In this document: positions 11,950 to 23,147 of the stretch, piece by piece
Layout of the letters: the number at the start of each line of letters is the position of its first letter
How positions within the stretch are numbered: the stretch's first letter is position 1
DNA from: Carnegiea gigantea
Lineage: Eukaryota; Streptophyta; Magnoliopsida; Caryophyllales; Cactaceae
Length of the DNA stretch: 64,000 bases
Reading direction: 5' to 3'
Assembly (NCBI GenBank): GCA_029747015.1
Contig: JAKOGI010000329.1
Coordinates: 625,001-689,000 of the forward strand
Notes under the pieces: model-generated
What the model was told of the DNA's origin: nothing
The model's database searches: none
The model's input: the letters and a program-made list of their open reading frames with translations, nothing else
Translations under genes and position numbers: made by a program

Positions 11950-12360
11950 ATCTATCGTATTATTTAACTTGTAGATAATTTTTCAAAATATCCTTAAAGG
12001 ATATCCTCCTCTTTTCATGTCCATCCCAACTGTTTTTATCTTAAGGGATATGAAGTTTTTTGTAAATTCATCTTTTAGGGTCACATAATATCCAGGTCGG
12101 CATTTGAAACCTATTGACCCATTACATAAATTGGTTTTTATCCCTGTAATTATCTGATTATTAAATTTAATATGTCTAATATTACAGAGCAAAGCATAAA
12201 GATCTATATCTTTACCATAATATTGTAATGGAGTGATTTAAACTTGGACACTTCCGACATGGATATACCTATACTTTATAGTTTTGTTATGTTTAAGAAT
12301 GTTCTCCTAATTAATAAGATTAACTTCTCCAATGTCATACTCACAATCATTTATTTCCAT
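11950..12360 (-). pseudogene. Pararetrovirus movement protein remnant (30K type)
   Basis: The minus-strand translation from about 12310 contains YIHVGSVQ, then ITPLQYYG. The open piece 12192-11983 continues with IRHIKFNNQIITGIKTNLCN, a 'GYYVTLKD' block and 'LKIKTVGMDMKRGGYPLRIF'. This pattern fits the caulimovirid movement protein family (PF01107), which opens plasmodesmata for cell-to-cell spread. It lies between coat protein and protease. One stop falls in the 'QV*ITP' stretch, and an in-frame stop follows LRIF. Assignment is by recognised motif pattern only. Confidence 0.6.
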
Positions 12361-12705
12361 GTGTCCTTCCATCATTTCACATACATATTTGCTTTTTAAT
12401 TAAAAAATAGATTTTTTATAGATCATATCTTTTTGGATTATGGGTAGAACCCAATCTCCTTCGACTTCTTCATGATCATTGTCCACTACAAACTCTTATC
12501 CTTAGAGATCACCAAGGCTTACAGAGCTACTTTCCATCATATGGCTAATTTCTTCATAATCACTTTTTTCATATTTATTGTCCTTTATGATTTCAACAAT
12601 TCCTTTGTTGTTGCCTAGGACTAGGTCTAAAGCCTCATCTTCACTAAGCTCAACATAATCTAGGCTTCCTAAGGTTTCAATAAGTTTATTATTTTTTCTG
12701 TTTTT

Positions 12706-13500
12706 GCATTCCTTGGCATAATGTCCTACTTCTCCGCATGTCCAACATTTGCAGTTGTTTTTTTTCTACCGGACAATAACAGCTTTCCTAAAAAATCTAC
12801 GCTTTTTAGGACTTGGTTTGTTGTAATATTGTTTTCTATATTTTTCACCTCTTTGTTTGTTAAAGCTCTTTTTCTTATAAAATTTTCTTTTTCTTCTTTT
12901 CTCAGATTCTTTCCCCCATTGGTGAGGTGAATCCTAGCAAGTTAAGAACTGTTTCTTAATCTTCTTTTGCTTTTGAAAATCAAGACATTGTTCATGGACC
13001 CATTTTCGTAAAAAGGAAATTCTTGAACCAAGGGTATCAACAACATCTGTTCGTTCAAACCATGCCATGTATTTTTCATTAATTATAGAATTTATAGGAT
13101 ATGGCAATTTGTCATAGAACATGCCAAGATTTATTTCATTATGCCCAATTTTATAATAATACTGACTGAATTTTGCAATATAATTTTCTAGATATTTTAT
13201 ATCCCATATTTCTATGTTGTTAATTTTTCATTGTCATTCTCGTACTTTTTCTTCAGAATCAATTTTAGCTCCGATAAATTCAGTCTCAATTTCTTTACAC
13301 AGACTTCTGAACATAGCAGCTGGTGTTTCCATCGTTCTTAGAGTATTTTTACCATCTTCACTTAAGAAATCATACCAGTCAGCCATAGTGCTAGAGAAAC
13401 TATGCTCGATATAATTTAGAAAGTTTGTTGCAGTCCATGTAGTATTCAAATTTAAGACACTGTTCATCCCTCTTTTTCAGTGCTCAAATATTTCTTCTCT
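12706..13500 (-). pseudogene. Pararetrovirus coat protein remnant with zinc knuckle
   Basis: Two open pieces (13467-13234 and 13122-12934) lie in the coat protein position. They carry a 'WYDFLSEDGKNTL' block, then 'DVVDTLGSR' and 'FLRKWVHEQC'. A Lys/Arg-rich tail follows, then a perfect CX2CX4HX4C knuckle (CWTCGEVGHYAKEC, 12706-12747). A basic stretch followed by this knuckle is typical of caulimovirid coat proteins, which package the genome. Stops and frame changes separate the pieces. Confidence 0.75.
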
Positions 13501-13782
13501 ATTACGAGCTCCATCGATGTTTAAGATATAACTAGTTTGACTAATTGAGGCGAGGCCAATCTCTTTATTGGTTGTGGTTTTCCTTGGGACAAATCCGAAG
13601 GAAAAATTACTTGTTCATCCTATAGGAACATACCTAGGTCTTAAGAAATGAGTGTTTCTTCTGGATGGTTCACCAAATTCTTCTGGTTTAGGAATGACAT
13701 TCTCAACTAAATTAGTCTCTGTTTCATATAGGTCAATCTCTTCTCCGATTTTGTTAATTTCATTTTCCGCAATCATTTTACC

Positions 13783-14400
13783 CTATTTTTTATCTAATTT
13801 TTGTTTAATTTCTTCTAATGGTAATGGATTAAGATCATCAAGTTTAATAAGATTCATTTGCTGATATATTTCTTCTTCTAATTGGATAGCATTAGTCTCT
13901 TCGTTGTCATCGAACAAGACATCATATTTATCACTAATTGCGCTCATTATTTTGTTTAATTCTTCTGGATTTTGTTCCTCATCGAACATTTTTTGTAGTT
14001 CTTCAAGACCATATTTTTCATACTCCATCTTCTTTTTCTTTCTTTTCAGTCGATTTCTCTCCAAATTGTTCTCTTTTTTTTTTTGGATTTTTATCACTTG
14101 TAAAGGAAATAGAATCTTGTTTTTTGGATTTCGGAAGGAATATTTATGCTGGAAAGGAGTGCTAATTTTAGGGCTAGCTTTTTCACTATGTCTAACTTCG
14201 TTAATAAGAGAAAGATGCACAACAGTTAACTGATTCTTAAGGTCTTTCAATTCGGTCTTAATTTTAGCTAATTCAGCCTTTAATTCTAAAATTATATTAG
14301 TGATATAGTTTAGTTGAGGTGCTAATGAGATATTACCTTCCGGTGAATGAACAATATGTGTATAATTAGGTCTAGGACAAGCAGATGATGGTTCAAGCAT
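13783..14400 (-). CDS. Pararetrovirus first ORF, 205 aa, coiled-coil
   Basis: An open frame of 205 codons, first after the primer site. Residues about 30-75 form a leucine/lysine heptad-like stretch (ELKAELAKIKTELKDLKNQL), so a coiled coil is likely. Residues about 105-130 are very Lys/Arg-rich. The C-terminal third is acidic, with many Glu and Asp. In position and acidic character it could be a separate virion-associated protein or the N-terminal part of the coat protein precursor. I do not recognise a named family. It is the longest unbroken viral frame in the copy, and the reading frame then shifts before the coat protein part. Confidence 0.6.
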   Translation of the reverse strand: MLEPSSACPRPNYTHIVHSPEGNISLAPQLNYITNIILELKAELAKIKTELKDLKNQLTVVHLSLINEVRHSEKASPKISTPFQHKYSFRNPKNKILFPLQVIKIQKKKENNLERNRLKRKKKKMEYEKYGLEELQKMFDEEQNPEELNKIMSAISDKYDVLFDDNEETNAIQLEEEIYQQMNLIKLDDLNPLPLEEIKQKLDKK

Positions 14401-14473
14401 TAATCTTAGCTAATCATAGTTAATTAGCTTAATTAGTCATTAATTAACTTAATAATCTTAATTATTTGTGCAC

Positions 14474-14488
14474 GTGGCTCTGATACCA
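14474..14488 (-). promoter_or_regulatory. Minus-strand primer site for tRNA-iMet (pararetrovirus)
   Basis: The minus strand reads TGGTATCAGAGCCAC, complementary to the 3' end of plant initiator tRNA-Met. In caulimovirids this marks the start of reverse transcription and genome position 1. It lies about 75 bp before the first ORF. Confidence 0.85.
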
Positions 14489-14500
14489 GATCAAAGAGAA

Positions 14501-15081
14501 CGTCGAGATCTATTAGTGAGAAAAAAAACCACAAACACTTTTTAATTTTTCGAAAGTTTTTAAGGATTGAGGGTAGATTTGCAAATATAAAAAGTTTAAG
14601 GGCTTGAAAGAAAATGTAAACAGTGAATAGTCCCCTTAAAATAATTTCCATAAAATGTTGTATACCTTTAAATATATTTTAATAACATGGTTCCGTAGTT
14701 ATGATTTTCACACAAAGTGAGGTACCTGACAGTGATTTTTCCGAAATAATCTCTACACAGTTTTGTAATTTAGGAATTAAAATACCTTCATTAACTTTGT
14801 TAACATCCCATCTAAATGGGACCCAGTTTTAGATTAGAGTTTGAAAATAAAGAATTAGGCATTATTAGAACCTGTGTTTCTAGATAATGTGAGTGGGCAA
14901 TCGGCAGAGAAGGCCTTAAATATTTCAACGGAAATTTGTTCCCACGAGAAATCAAAATGACAGTTACTAAAAGACATAAGTTTTTGAATGGCACACACGT
15001 TCCCCACAATCTCTAATTGATATGTTCTTCGAGCCAGACCCTTTAGAAGGGAAGGATCAAGAGAATAAAAGGGGAGAAAAT

Positions 15082-15084
<3 letters not shown>
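14501..15084. other. Intergenic or viral leader, no gene seen
   Basis: The first part (to about 14650) could be leader sequence of the pararetrovirus upstream of its primer site. The remainder holds no recognised gene. Confidence 0.4.

Positions 15085-15138
<54 letters not shown>
15085..15138. repeat. (AT)n microsatellite
   Basis: A pure AT dinucleotide run of about 54 bp. Long open frames across it are artefacts of the repeat. Confidence 0.95.
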
Positions 15139-15140
<2 letters not shown>

Positions 15141-15735
15141 CGTAATTTAATTGTCACTCAATCAAAATGTCAGTTGACACTATATTAAAATAACACATAA
15201 AAAAAAGTTGCCCTCATTCCTCATAAAGCACTAAGAAGATTTTAGCTGTGGGCATTGTCATTGCACTAACAGCAAAATTAATAAGCAATGGTATCCTACA
15301 TCACCTAGATGAACAAATTAAAGTTTGATAATCGCTTACTAGTAAAGCCTATCAAGTGTAATGATAAATTCAGAAAATTTTATCCCTTAGATTTCTTGAT
15401 TTTAATATTGTTCTAGCAGAAAAGTTGTACAAGTACCACTATACCTATTCAAAATTCCTGATATCACTACTAATATTCACAATTTCTGCAATTCTAATAC
15501 CTAAAACTAACAATCTATTTGTAACGAGCCAATAATATACCCAACGAACTGTTCAGATAATTTAATTTGTAATGAACCAATTGTGTTTCGCATAATCATA
15601 AGTCTTGTTTATATGTAATAACATTTAATGTACATAGTCAGTAACTTAAATGTTATAATAACATTTAATCAGTTACTACTTCTTATTGCTTTTGATTATT
15701 ATAAACTTATAATTAGCACTATTTTGTTACTGGTG

Positions 15736-15740
<5 letters not shown>

Positions 15741-15818
<78 letters not shown>
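15741..15818. repeat. (TA)n microsatellite
   Basis: A TA dinucleotide run interrupted once by 'ctat'. Confidence 0.95.
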
Positions 15819-15822
<4 letters not shown>

Positions 15823-18110
15823 ACTTCTTACTGCTTCTAAGCACTCTTTACTATTACTAACCACTTGCCACAATTCTTGTTGTTTGTGATTGCTTAACAC
15901 TAGTTTTAATTGTTAAGATGAATGTGGCTCTAAATATCCATGAGCGTATAACTATATTAACCACTATTCAAATAGATGTCCATGAGAAACCAACTAAATT
16001 TTGCTATAATCACCAAGAAAAAATAAAGCCTTTAAGAAATACTTTATTCTATTTTGTAATGGATAATTTCGTACGATGACTAATGTTTATATCCTCTCTA
16101 GATAGTCCATATCTGGGCACGATTAATCGTAAATGGAGACCCTTTGCTAGTCTATAGTGACCGTGATCTCTTTTTTTAATTTTGTTTGAGTACCATAAGA
16201 CTTGTCTCTACGACTATTAGTCGTATAAATTAAAATCGCAACATTTTAAATATTTTCCATGAGAAGGAAAAATAATTATATTGAAGGGGGCCCTTTGATT
16301 ATAAATCCTATGACATGGGAGCCCAACAAATTACATTAGTTCCCGTTTACTGTGCTTAATTATAGTAAAAGTATGTGCTGGGGTGTGTCGACTTCATTGC
16401 TTTAGTTGCACTTTCTTTCCGGATCAAAAAGGCCATAAACATGAGATTAAGGAAATATTATACATTCTCCTATAACTGGAAAGTGGTTCTAACAGTACTA
16501 TAATGGGCATGGTAATAAAAATAAAATTGCTTTATCTATATGCTCGAGACAAGATATATTATTTTTTGTAGCTTTTACCTACCAAATTAGTGCAGGAGTT
16601 GACATAATCTCCTATCCAAAAGTAGTTTGCCATTTTCAATGGGGGCCTCTATTTATTTTGGGGACAGTAATCATGATGGACTTGCATTTCCTATTAAAGT
16701 AGATTTTACCTTATAAATGTTAAATTTGAATTTTTTTATATTGAAAAGAGCATTGTGATTTTACAATCTTTGTATGTAATAATTGAGAATCTCTTATGAA
16801 CTCCATTATTAATGGTGAAATATTTTTACATCATTCATTAGTGAAAAAAGCTTGACAAAAAGATTCACAATCATTTCATTAGAACATTGCAATCACAATT
16901 TCTTTAAAAACTGCCGAACATCTAACTTGTCCGTGGATGTATATTGCGAAGAATTATACTTTTCACGTGAAATGCCTATGAATTTGTTTTATGAATTTTT
17001 TTTAAATTATCACTTTACTTTGTGTACTATAAGTTTAGCTAGTCAAGTGGACTTCGTACTCTTAGTTCATGTTAAATGGCACCTGAATTTGGCAGGGGGT
17101 TCCAAATTTTTTACCGCATTGGATGCCATGGGACACCATAATGTTTCATTCCCTGATTGGGTGCTTTGGTGAAATTGACTAGAGAAACCAATTGACGCTT
17201 TCCAGCTGCCTCTGCGTTTGAAAGCCAAAGTTGCTTGCTTAGTACACAAATATCTTGTTCTGATCACCGTCCTTTTACTTTCATGTCTCTTCTCACTGAT
17301 TCCATTCGGCTAACTGTCCATTTCTACAACTTAAACGAACAATTGACCACTTGTCGAAAAAGTTAATCAATGTAAACACCATACTGTTGCAGAACTCCTA
17401 TTTTAGAAAACTACCTACCCGACACCAACTACTCGTGAATTTTGGCAATAATAACGCGCACACGAGATTAAAGTAGATCACAATGTAACTAACTCATGAT
17501 CATGACAAATTTATTGAGCTACTCTTTTTCCCTCCAATTATCAACTTAATTTAGTTTTTACTGGAAACCATTTTTGCATAACATTTACATGCATAAATAG
17601 AATACTAATGTGATGATATGAATTTATCAAATAGTTTTACAAATTTTAATTTCGGTACGAAGAATTGACGTGTGAATTCAATGATTATTTTTACATATTT
17701 TTCTTTCCAGTGTAAAAAATTGCATAAGATTTATAATAATTTGAAAACTTTAACTGAAAGATAATTGATATTACTCACTTCTATATGAATTGAATGATTG
17801 TAAATGTAGATTTTTGTAAAAACATTGGCTTGTGAAGTGAGTCAGCGATGAATTATATATCAGCACGTAAAAATTCTGGTAGACTCTAAGCACACCCATT
17901 GTTGGGTTTCATATGCACAACTATCCCATGTGCACTTTGATGAAGTGAACCTCGTGATTGTTTAACCACGCTGCATTGACAACAGTCCAGAATAATATAA
18001 AGCAAACAACAACAAAATCACATGAAAGTTCAGATAAATATGGCACAAAAATGTCCCCCCCCCCCCCCCAAAAAAAAAAAATAGAGGCAAATTAGAGGAT
18101 GACATTAAAA
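15819..18110. other. Intergenic, no gene seen
   Basis: AT-rich DNA downstream of NCED. It contains a C15 then A12 homopolymer pair at about 18055-18081. The open frames at 16852-17267 on both strands look random. No element ends were found. Confidence 0.55.
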
Positions 18111-18562
18111 TTTTTAATTCTTCTTATTTACAAGGAGGCAAACACAGAGTACATCAAATGTATCAACATTGCCCACGTCTCTTTTAATTTTTTTCTGGGT
18201 GTTTTTTTTTTCTTCACTAATTTACTGCTTTCTATGTAGGTAGTAATAGTCCTATATGTTTCATGCACACAGCAGTGAATGAATCAACAGAAAACCAGCT
18301 GAGCTTCATTTCTACCTTATATACCCACAAAGCTTCAAGCTGGTTTCTTAAAACCTTTCACTCTGCCAAATTATATATACTAAAAAATTACCCAAAAAAG
18401 TTAAAAAAAAAAATCGAGCAAATATTCCCCTCATAAAAAGGAATTTTGCTCTTTTGTCGAGGAGTCTCCGGGGACATATCTGCAAATATCCCTCTGGTAG
18501 ATCTCCTAAGCCCCAGGAAAAATAAAAGGGAAAGGTGTATACTTATCATATTAACTCCAGGG
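18111..18562 (-). other. Probable 3' UTR of NCED
   Basis: Non-coding sequence following the NCED stop codon on the minus strand. No canonical AATAAA is obvious, so the poly(A) site is not defined. Confidence 0.4.
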
Positions 18563-20353
18563 TTAATATGCTTGCCTCTGTAAATCCTTGGCACTGATAA
18601 AAGTCCCATGGAATCCATATGGAACCCTCGATGGAAGCTTAACCGTTGCAACCAATTCCAAATTTGACGCATCGACAATCTGTAACTCCGATTTCCAGTT
18701 CTTCTCGTCATGAACAAATGACAGAATATACCCATCATCTTCTTTGTCTGATTGTTTGGGGAGAAACAGGGGCTCCCCGCCGTACTTGTCGTCGCCATAG
18801 ATGAACTTCTTAATCTCACCAGTGAACAAGTCCACCTTGGCGAACCCCGAGACCTTGGGCCAGGGCTCGGCAATGGCGAGATAAGCGAAGCGGGTTTTCC
18901 TGCCAAGTTTGTTCCGGTTCACCATCCCAGCCTCCAGGTTCACCTGCTCGGCCGGATTTAGAATTTCCCGGCGGACCGACTTCCCGGTCTTCCTGTTGAG
19001 CCGGATCTCGGACAAGACGCTGGAGAGGTTCTCGTCACACTCGTTGAAAATGGAGTCGGCGGGAGTCATGCAGGACCCGATTACAACGACTTCGTCGGTT
19101 TCAGGCTCTTCCCAGGCGTTCCAGAGGTGGAAGCAGAAGCAGTCGGGGACATCGACCCATTGGATTTCGTCGGAATTCTTGGCGTCTCTGGGGAGAATTC
19201 CGAATCTTGAAGTTTTGGTTTTATCGTAAACCACAGGGGAGCCTCCTCTGATCATTTCCTGCAATTTGAACACCACCTGGCTGTCGGGAATTATGACTGA
19301 ATTCTCAGTAATAGCGAAATCATGCATCATTGTTGGGGCATCGAAGTTGATCTCAACATCGTGGGATTTAGTCCCATCAGCATTGAACCAGAAGTACTTC
19401 AAATAAGGCTTCTTTACAACGTCGTAGCTGAGAGCAAACATCTCCCCGGTGACAGGATCAACCTTAGGGTGGGCAATCATGGTGGACTGAAGCTGCCCAT
19501 TGAAGTCGTACCTCCCCACAGTCTTCAAGTCCCCTGAGGGCGTGACCCACACGTGATAAGGCAGGTCGTCTTCGGACATGGCCAGAAGGTGGTTGTTGAA
19601 GTAAATGAGTCCGGCGTTGGCCACTCCAATACCGTTGGAATGGTCAAGAAGGCCGAACAGCCCTCTAGAGTAGAAAAGAAGAAGGCGAGCTATGCCTGAG
19701 TGTCCATGGAGCTCCCCAATGGCCTTGGGGAATATGGGCCGCCCTAAGGCCTTTTCCTGGACCAGCCGGTTCGTCTCTGTCAACCGGCAGGCATAGCTCG
19801 CAGACCCATCGGTGTGGAATTGAACCGCATGGATCATCCCATCGCCATCAAAGAAATGGTGACCGGCAACCGGCTCATATAGCGGGTTAGCCCCGTTCCT
19901 CACGTATACTCCCCGAATACAATCTGGAATTTTCCCTTCAACCGGGAGGTTTTTCTGTACCGGCAGCTCCGGTACTGGGGAGAAATTGCCGGCGATTTGG
20001 ACTCTTGGATCAGCGGTTTTGGGAAGTGGGTGTTGGCTCTCGTGGGCATTCAAGGCTTGCTCCACGATGTCCAACGCTGCTGCGGCTGCCTTCTGAATTG
20101 GGTTCCACTTTTTTGGGGCGTTTGATTGCTTTTTAAGGTGAAACTTGGGCTTCTTTTCTTGTGTAGCAGGGGCTGCAGGTGCCCCAATCGATGGTTTTTT
20201 CGGTGTTGTTATTGGTTGCGCCGCTGATTTTTTGGGTGAGTCAAGTAACGGCAATTGGAGGGAGGAGCGTATGTTGGGTTTTCTACTGGCCCAAGTAAGG
20301 GAATTTTGCGGCTTTATCCATGTGTTGGTGCTACCAGTACTGGCAAAAGCCAT
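18563..20353 (-). CDS. NCED: 9-cis-epoxycarotenoid dioxygenase, chloroplastic
   Basis: Intact, intronless, 596 aa. NCED cleaves 9-cis-violaxanthin or 9'-cis-neoxanthin in plastids to xanthoxin, the committed step of abscisic acid synthesis. The start is the ATG at 20353; the frame is open four codons further, but only to a TTG. Residues 1-75 are Ser/Thr/Lys/Pro-rich, as in a plastid transit peptide. An amphipathic helix at about 82-103 ([20 protein letters not shown]) matches the membrane-binding helix of NCEDs. The four iron-binding His are at 295 (MIAHP), 344 (MMHDF), 409 (CFHLWNAW) and 582 (GFHGTF). Second-shell Glu are at 261, 474 and 527. Length and the end [11 protein letters not shown] fit the NCED1/NCED3 clade rather than CCD1 or CCD4. 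The absence of introns is usual for NCED. No defects were seen. Confidence 0.97.
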   Translation of the reverse strand: MAFASTGSTNTWIKPQNSLTWASRKPNIRSSLQLPLLDSPKKSAAQPITTPKKPSIGAPAAPATQEKKPKFHLKKQSNAPKKWNPIQKAAAAALDIVEQALNAHESQHPLPKTADPRVQIAGNFSPVPELPVQKNLPVEGKIPDCIRGVYVRNGANPLYEPVAGHHFFDGDGMIHAVQFHTDGSASYACRLTETNRLVQEKALGRPIFPKAIGELHGHSGIARLLLFYSRGLFGLLDHSNGIGVANAGLIYFNNHLLAMSEDDLPYHVWVTPSGDLKTVGRYDFNGQLQSTMIAHPKVDPVTGEMFALSYDVVKKPYLKYFWFNADGTKSHDVEINFDAPTMMHDFAITENSVIIPDSQVVFKLQEMIRGGSPVVYDKTKTSRFGILPRDAKNSDEIQWVDVPDCFCFHLWNAWEEPETDEVVVIGSCMTPADSIFNECDENLSSVLSEIRLNRKTGKSVRREILNPAEQVNLEAGMVNRNKLGRKTRFAYLAIAEPWPKVSGFAKVDLFTGEIKKFIYGDDKYGGEPLFLPKQSDKEDDGYILSFVHDEKNWKSELQIVDASNLELVATVKLPSRVPYGFHGTFISAKDLQRQAY

Positions 20354-20480
20354 TGCTCTCTCCAATTTTTGAAGTTTTTATTCCAATGAATGAATGAGAG
20401 AGAGAGAGAATAAGAGTGCCTGAGAGAGGGTGCTGGCAGCTCGACTGAGGGAAAGTCGATCGGAATGTGTAATTGTGAGT
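20354..20480 (-). other. NCED 5' UTR (predicted)
   Basis: About 120 bp between the expected transcription start, roughly 30 bp after the TATA box, and the ATG. It contains a CT-rich tract (GA repeats on the plus strand at about 20396-20410) typical of plant 5' UTRs. Confidence 0.5.
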
Positions 20481-20504
20481 TGGGTGGTTGGGAGAGAGAA
20501 GGGG

Positions 20505-20515
20505 AATTATATAGT
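20505..20515 (-). promoter_or_regulatory. NCED TATA box
   Basis: The minus strand reads ACTATATAATT, about 155 bp upstream of the ATG. Confidence 0.7.
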
Positions 20516-20561
20516 GGAAGGGGGGAAAGGGAGGGCGCATCTTAGGCACGCAGCGAACGAC

Positions 20562-20567
20562 CACGTG
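20562..20567 (-). promoter_or_regulatory. G-box/ABRE in NCED promoter
   Basis: CACGTG in the minus-strand context AACACGTGGTCG, which fits the ABRE consensus ACACGTGG. It lies about 50 bp upstream of the TATA box. G-box/ABRE sites bind bZIP and bHLH factors and are associated with stress induction of NCED genes. Function here is inferred from position and sequence. Confidence 0.65.
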
Positions 20568-20579
20568 TTAGTTTTTGTG

Positions 20580-21498
20580 GGAAGGATTGTTGATGATACA
20601 ACTTATCAAGAGAGAGATAGAGGGTGGGGGACTAGGGGGGCACAAACTGCTTGGAATTTGACACGACTGCTCTCTTTTTTTGTCAGTCTCTCTTATGTTT
20701 TCAAGTGCTCATATTTTAATGCTGCCACCAATAAATAATGGGCTTCAATTTAGTAAGTCTGTAATGCCCTTTTTGGTATTGTGTGTTGTAAAAGCAGGTC
20801 TAGAGGGCCTTTGTTTTATCAGAAGTCGCATTAGACATTAGACAATACTCAAAGGAGCTGGTGTGTTTTGGCCGAGCGAAACGATGCGGAGAAGATCCGC
20901 CTTCAACGACTTTCTCTTGTTGCATCTTGCGTGGCTATGAAAACGAATAATTCCTAATTTCAAATTAGCAAGTTACCACTCTTTTATTGCAAAAACCCTC
21001 ACCGTTATGAGCAGGGTTAGTGATGCTTTAGTTTCCCTCTTTTTTTCTTCCTTAATAATTGTCCGGATGATAATAAATTAATTATAAGATCTTATCTTTG
21101 TTTTTATTGACATTAAGTGATTGGCTAGGTTGCATTGTGAAACCTATGATCGATTGAGTAGTTCGCTTATTTGTAGCACGCTTGTCAACATTGGACAATA
21201 GTTATTCAAGAGTTTTAGTCGCTTATGAGTTGAAATTTTCCATTTTTGTTCATTTGTTGTAGCACAATTTGAAAGAAAACTATTCAAGGATGTTTAGCAA
21301 TTAATTCAACAAATGTTTGAAAGTAACCAATTCAGTCAAGATATTAAACCAATGATTCAAAAATATATGAGATCCTTTAAATTGTTGGTTGAAAGTATTG
21401 AAGTGTTCTCTAATATAATGTTATAATTTGTATCTATGTCATAATTAGGGAATAGGCCACCACTATATGGCACTTTTCCTTTGTTCATTTTATTGGCA
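20580..21498. other. NCED upstream region, no further gene
   Basis: Non-coding DNA upstream of NCED up to the Mutator-type MITE. No second G-box was noticed. Confidence 0.5.
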
Positions 21499-21903
21499 TT
21501 ACATTATGCAAAATGATAAATGTCTTGCTACAAGATACTTTTTAAGTGTTTTGTTTTCACTTAAAATATATATTATCACATATTAAATTGGAAAAGAATG
21601 GTATGATTGAATAGTGAAAGCATGTCAAAACTTGTAAATTGTGTAAAATCATCATTTTATACATAATCTTTTACATTTACAAAATCACACATATGATATG
21701 CCATTGCGGATGAGGTTGATCTGGTTAGCATGTCAGTTTTTATTTATTAGCATAACCGACGAATACTTAAACTTTGTAGCTCATAATAACTTGTAATTAT
21801 TAAAAATTTGATGATTTTAAATCATAAAATATATTAATTTGAGTTAAGGCAAGATATTTAAAAGTATCTTGCTGCAAGATACTTATCACCACCCTTACAT
21901 TAT
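21499..21903. mobile_element. Mutator-type MITE with 9-bp target duplication
   Basis: The element is 21508-21894 (387 bp), flanked on both sides by a perfect TTACATTAT (21499-21507 and 21895-21903). Nine bases is the Mutator length. The left end, starting GCAAAATGATAAATG, pairs with the reverse complement of the right end, starting GGGTGGTGATAAGTA. Both then run into CTTGC(T/A)(A/G)CAAGATACTT. Each terminal repeat contains its own near-palindrome (AGTATCTTGC / GCAAGATACT). The inside is non-coding, so it is non-autonomous. It sits about 1.1 kb upstream of the NCED start codon. Confidence 0.8.
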
Positions 21904-22483
21904 TCTCCCCACTTGCAATTTAATCTAATAGAATTAATTAATGCAGCCTTCTTCCATTTAATTCAAATCAAGGTTCACCAAAATAGCTTTGGTATAGTAG
22001 CGATGTAGGTCTGCTTGGAGTTTCACCTCTAGCTCATGGGGTTTATTAATAGGAGAAGCAAATTCTCCTTATATGAAGAAATTTGCGATTGCTCCTACCT
22101 TGTGGGTCCAATACATCCTGTTGTGTCATCACCAAATGAAAATTTAATGGGATGAGCAAAGCTTACATACATTAGAAAATAGAAAAATGGAAAAAAAAAA
22201 AAAAAAAGAGAACAACATAGAGCTTGGCGTATGAATGAGTATAGTTATATTAAAAAACAAGATATCAGGTCATATCACTAACTCAACTCAATTTTTGTAG
22301 GCTTTCAAAAATTAGCTCTAGACTATATGAAACAGTTAATGATATAGATCTATCAAGTACAAGAACTATATGTAAATAGATGTAATTATGTACAATATTA
22401 AGCCATTACAACTTAAACAACTTAAGTCCATTTGATCATTATGATCTTTTTGAAGTAATAACTGATAATTACATATTTCATGG
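21904..22483. other. Intergenic, no gene seen
   Basis: Contains an A16 run near 22191-22206. No SINE promoter boxes could be confirmed in front of it. Confidence 0.5.
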
Positions 22484-23147
22484 TGTTAAGAAAATAATGA
22501 TTGAAATTCGAACTTAGTATATGCGGAAGTAATAAAGGATGTAAATATTGAAGAATATAAAACATGATCAAAAAAAGATAATTATAGGCACATGATTTTT
22601 ACATGGAAATTCAAATCGGGAGAAAACCACAGACGGTAACAATAGTACAAAATCTACTATGATATGAGTGAGTACAAAATAATCTCAAAGCAAACGCCCA
22701 AAGAAAAAATCAACAAGAGAGATAAAGATCTTAAAACAAATGCCCAAAGAAGAGATCAAATACAACAAAATCTCTCAATATTAACTCTCAATAAAATGTG
22801 GAATAGAAAAAGGAAGTGCCAAGAGGCACTTTCTAATGCCCCACACCAAACATTGTTAAACAACCTAATATTTATAGAGAAGTGCCAAAGGTACCAAGGG
22901 TTTAACCCTAACTGCATGCATCTGTCTTAGCCATCAAGCATCATCTTTACAGAAAAGGAAAAAGATATTCAAAACAAAATATGAAAATAATGTAATTTTC
23001 ATAAAATAAAATATCTCCAGCCGCACAATTTGAGTCTTGGATGCCAAGCAATAATCTTCAAAAAAGAAAATAATTTAATTTTTTTCAAACCCAGCAAAGG
23101 AATTTGGGACAAATGCCAACACATGGAAGCAACATTCAACAGCAACA
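22484..23147 (-). repeat. Copia-type LTR (3' LTR of a minus-strand remnant)
   Basis: Starts TGTTAAGAAAATAATGATTG and ends in ...GCAACA, giving TG...CA ends. The next bases, actcccactatag, read on the minus strand as the purine tract ctatagtgggagt, as expected just inside a 3' LTR. The wording 'atgcggaagtaataaa' near the end resembles the 'gatgcggaagc' of the LTR at 40175-40470. No partner LTR or gag-pol was found, so only one end of the element is left. Confidence 0.5.

Larger units (their letters stand above)
8180..14500 (-). mobile_element. Endogenous caulimovirid (plant pararetrovirus), decayed
   Basis: A nearly genome-length caulimovirid copy read on the minus strand: tRNA-Met primer site (14474-14488), a 205-aa coiled-coil ORF, coat protein ending in a zinc knuckle, a 30K-type movement protein, protease, RT with YIDD, RNase H, two further ORFs, then a TATA box and AATAAA. 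There are no LTRs or integrase, as expected for a pararetrovirus. The order coat protein before movement protein before protease/RT differs from Petuvirus (movement protein first). It is the order known for cavemovirus- and solendovirus-type genomes. Multiple stops and frameshifts make it non-functional. The outer borders are approximate. Confidence 0.85.

Noticed and set aside
14855..15157. Tyr/Ile-repeat protein
   Set aside because: Translation of the (AT)n microsatellite.
18055..18081. C15/A12 homopolymer as a regulatory element
   Set aside because: Homopolymers of this kind are common polymorphic tracts or sequencing-prone sites; nothing else supports a function.
18388..18906. Minus-strand frame of 172 codons overlapping NCED 3' end
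   Set aside because: It overlaps the NCED coding region in another frame and runs into the 3' UTR; no recognisable protein. A shadow of the real gene.
20354..20365. Upstream extension of NCED by four codons
   Set aside because: The extension starts at TTG, not ATG. The ATG at 20353 has a good context and gives the usual NCED N-terminus.
18752..20372. Plus-strand frames antisense to NCED
   Set aside because: Open only because of codon bias in the GC-richer NCED gene; no similarity to known proteins.
21960..22210. Possible SINE ending in an A16 run
   Set aside because: I could not confirm A-box and B-box promoter sequences or a target duplication.
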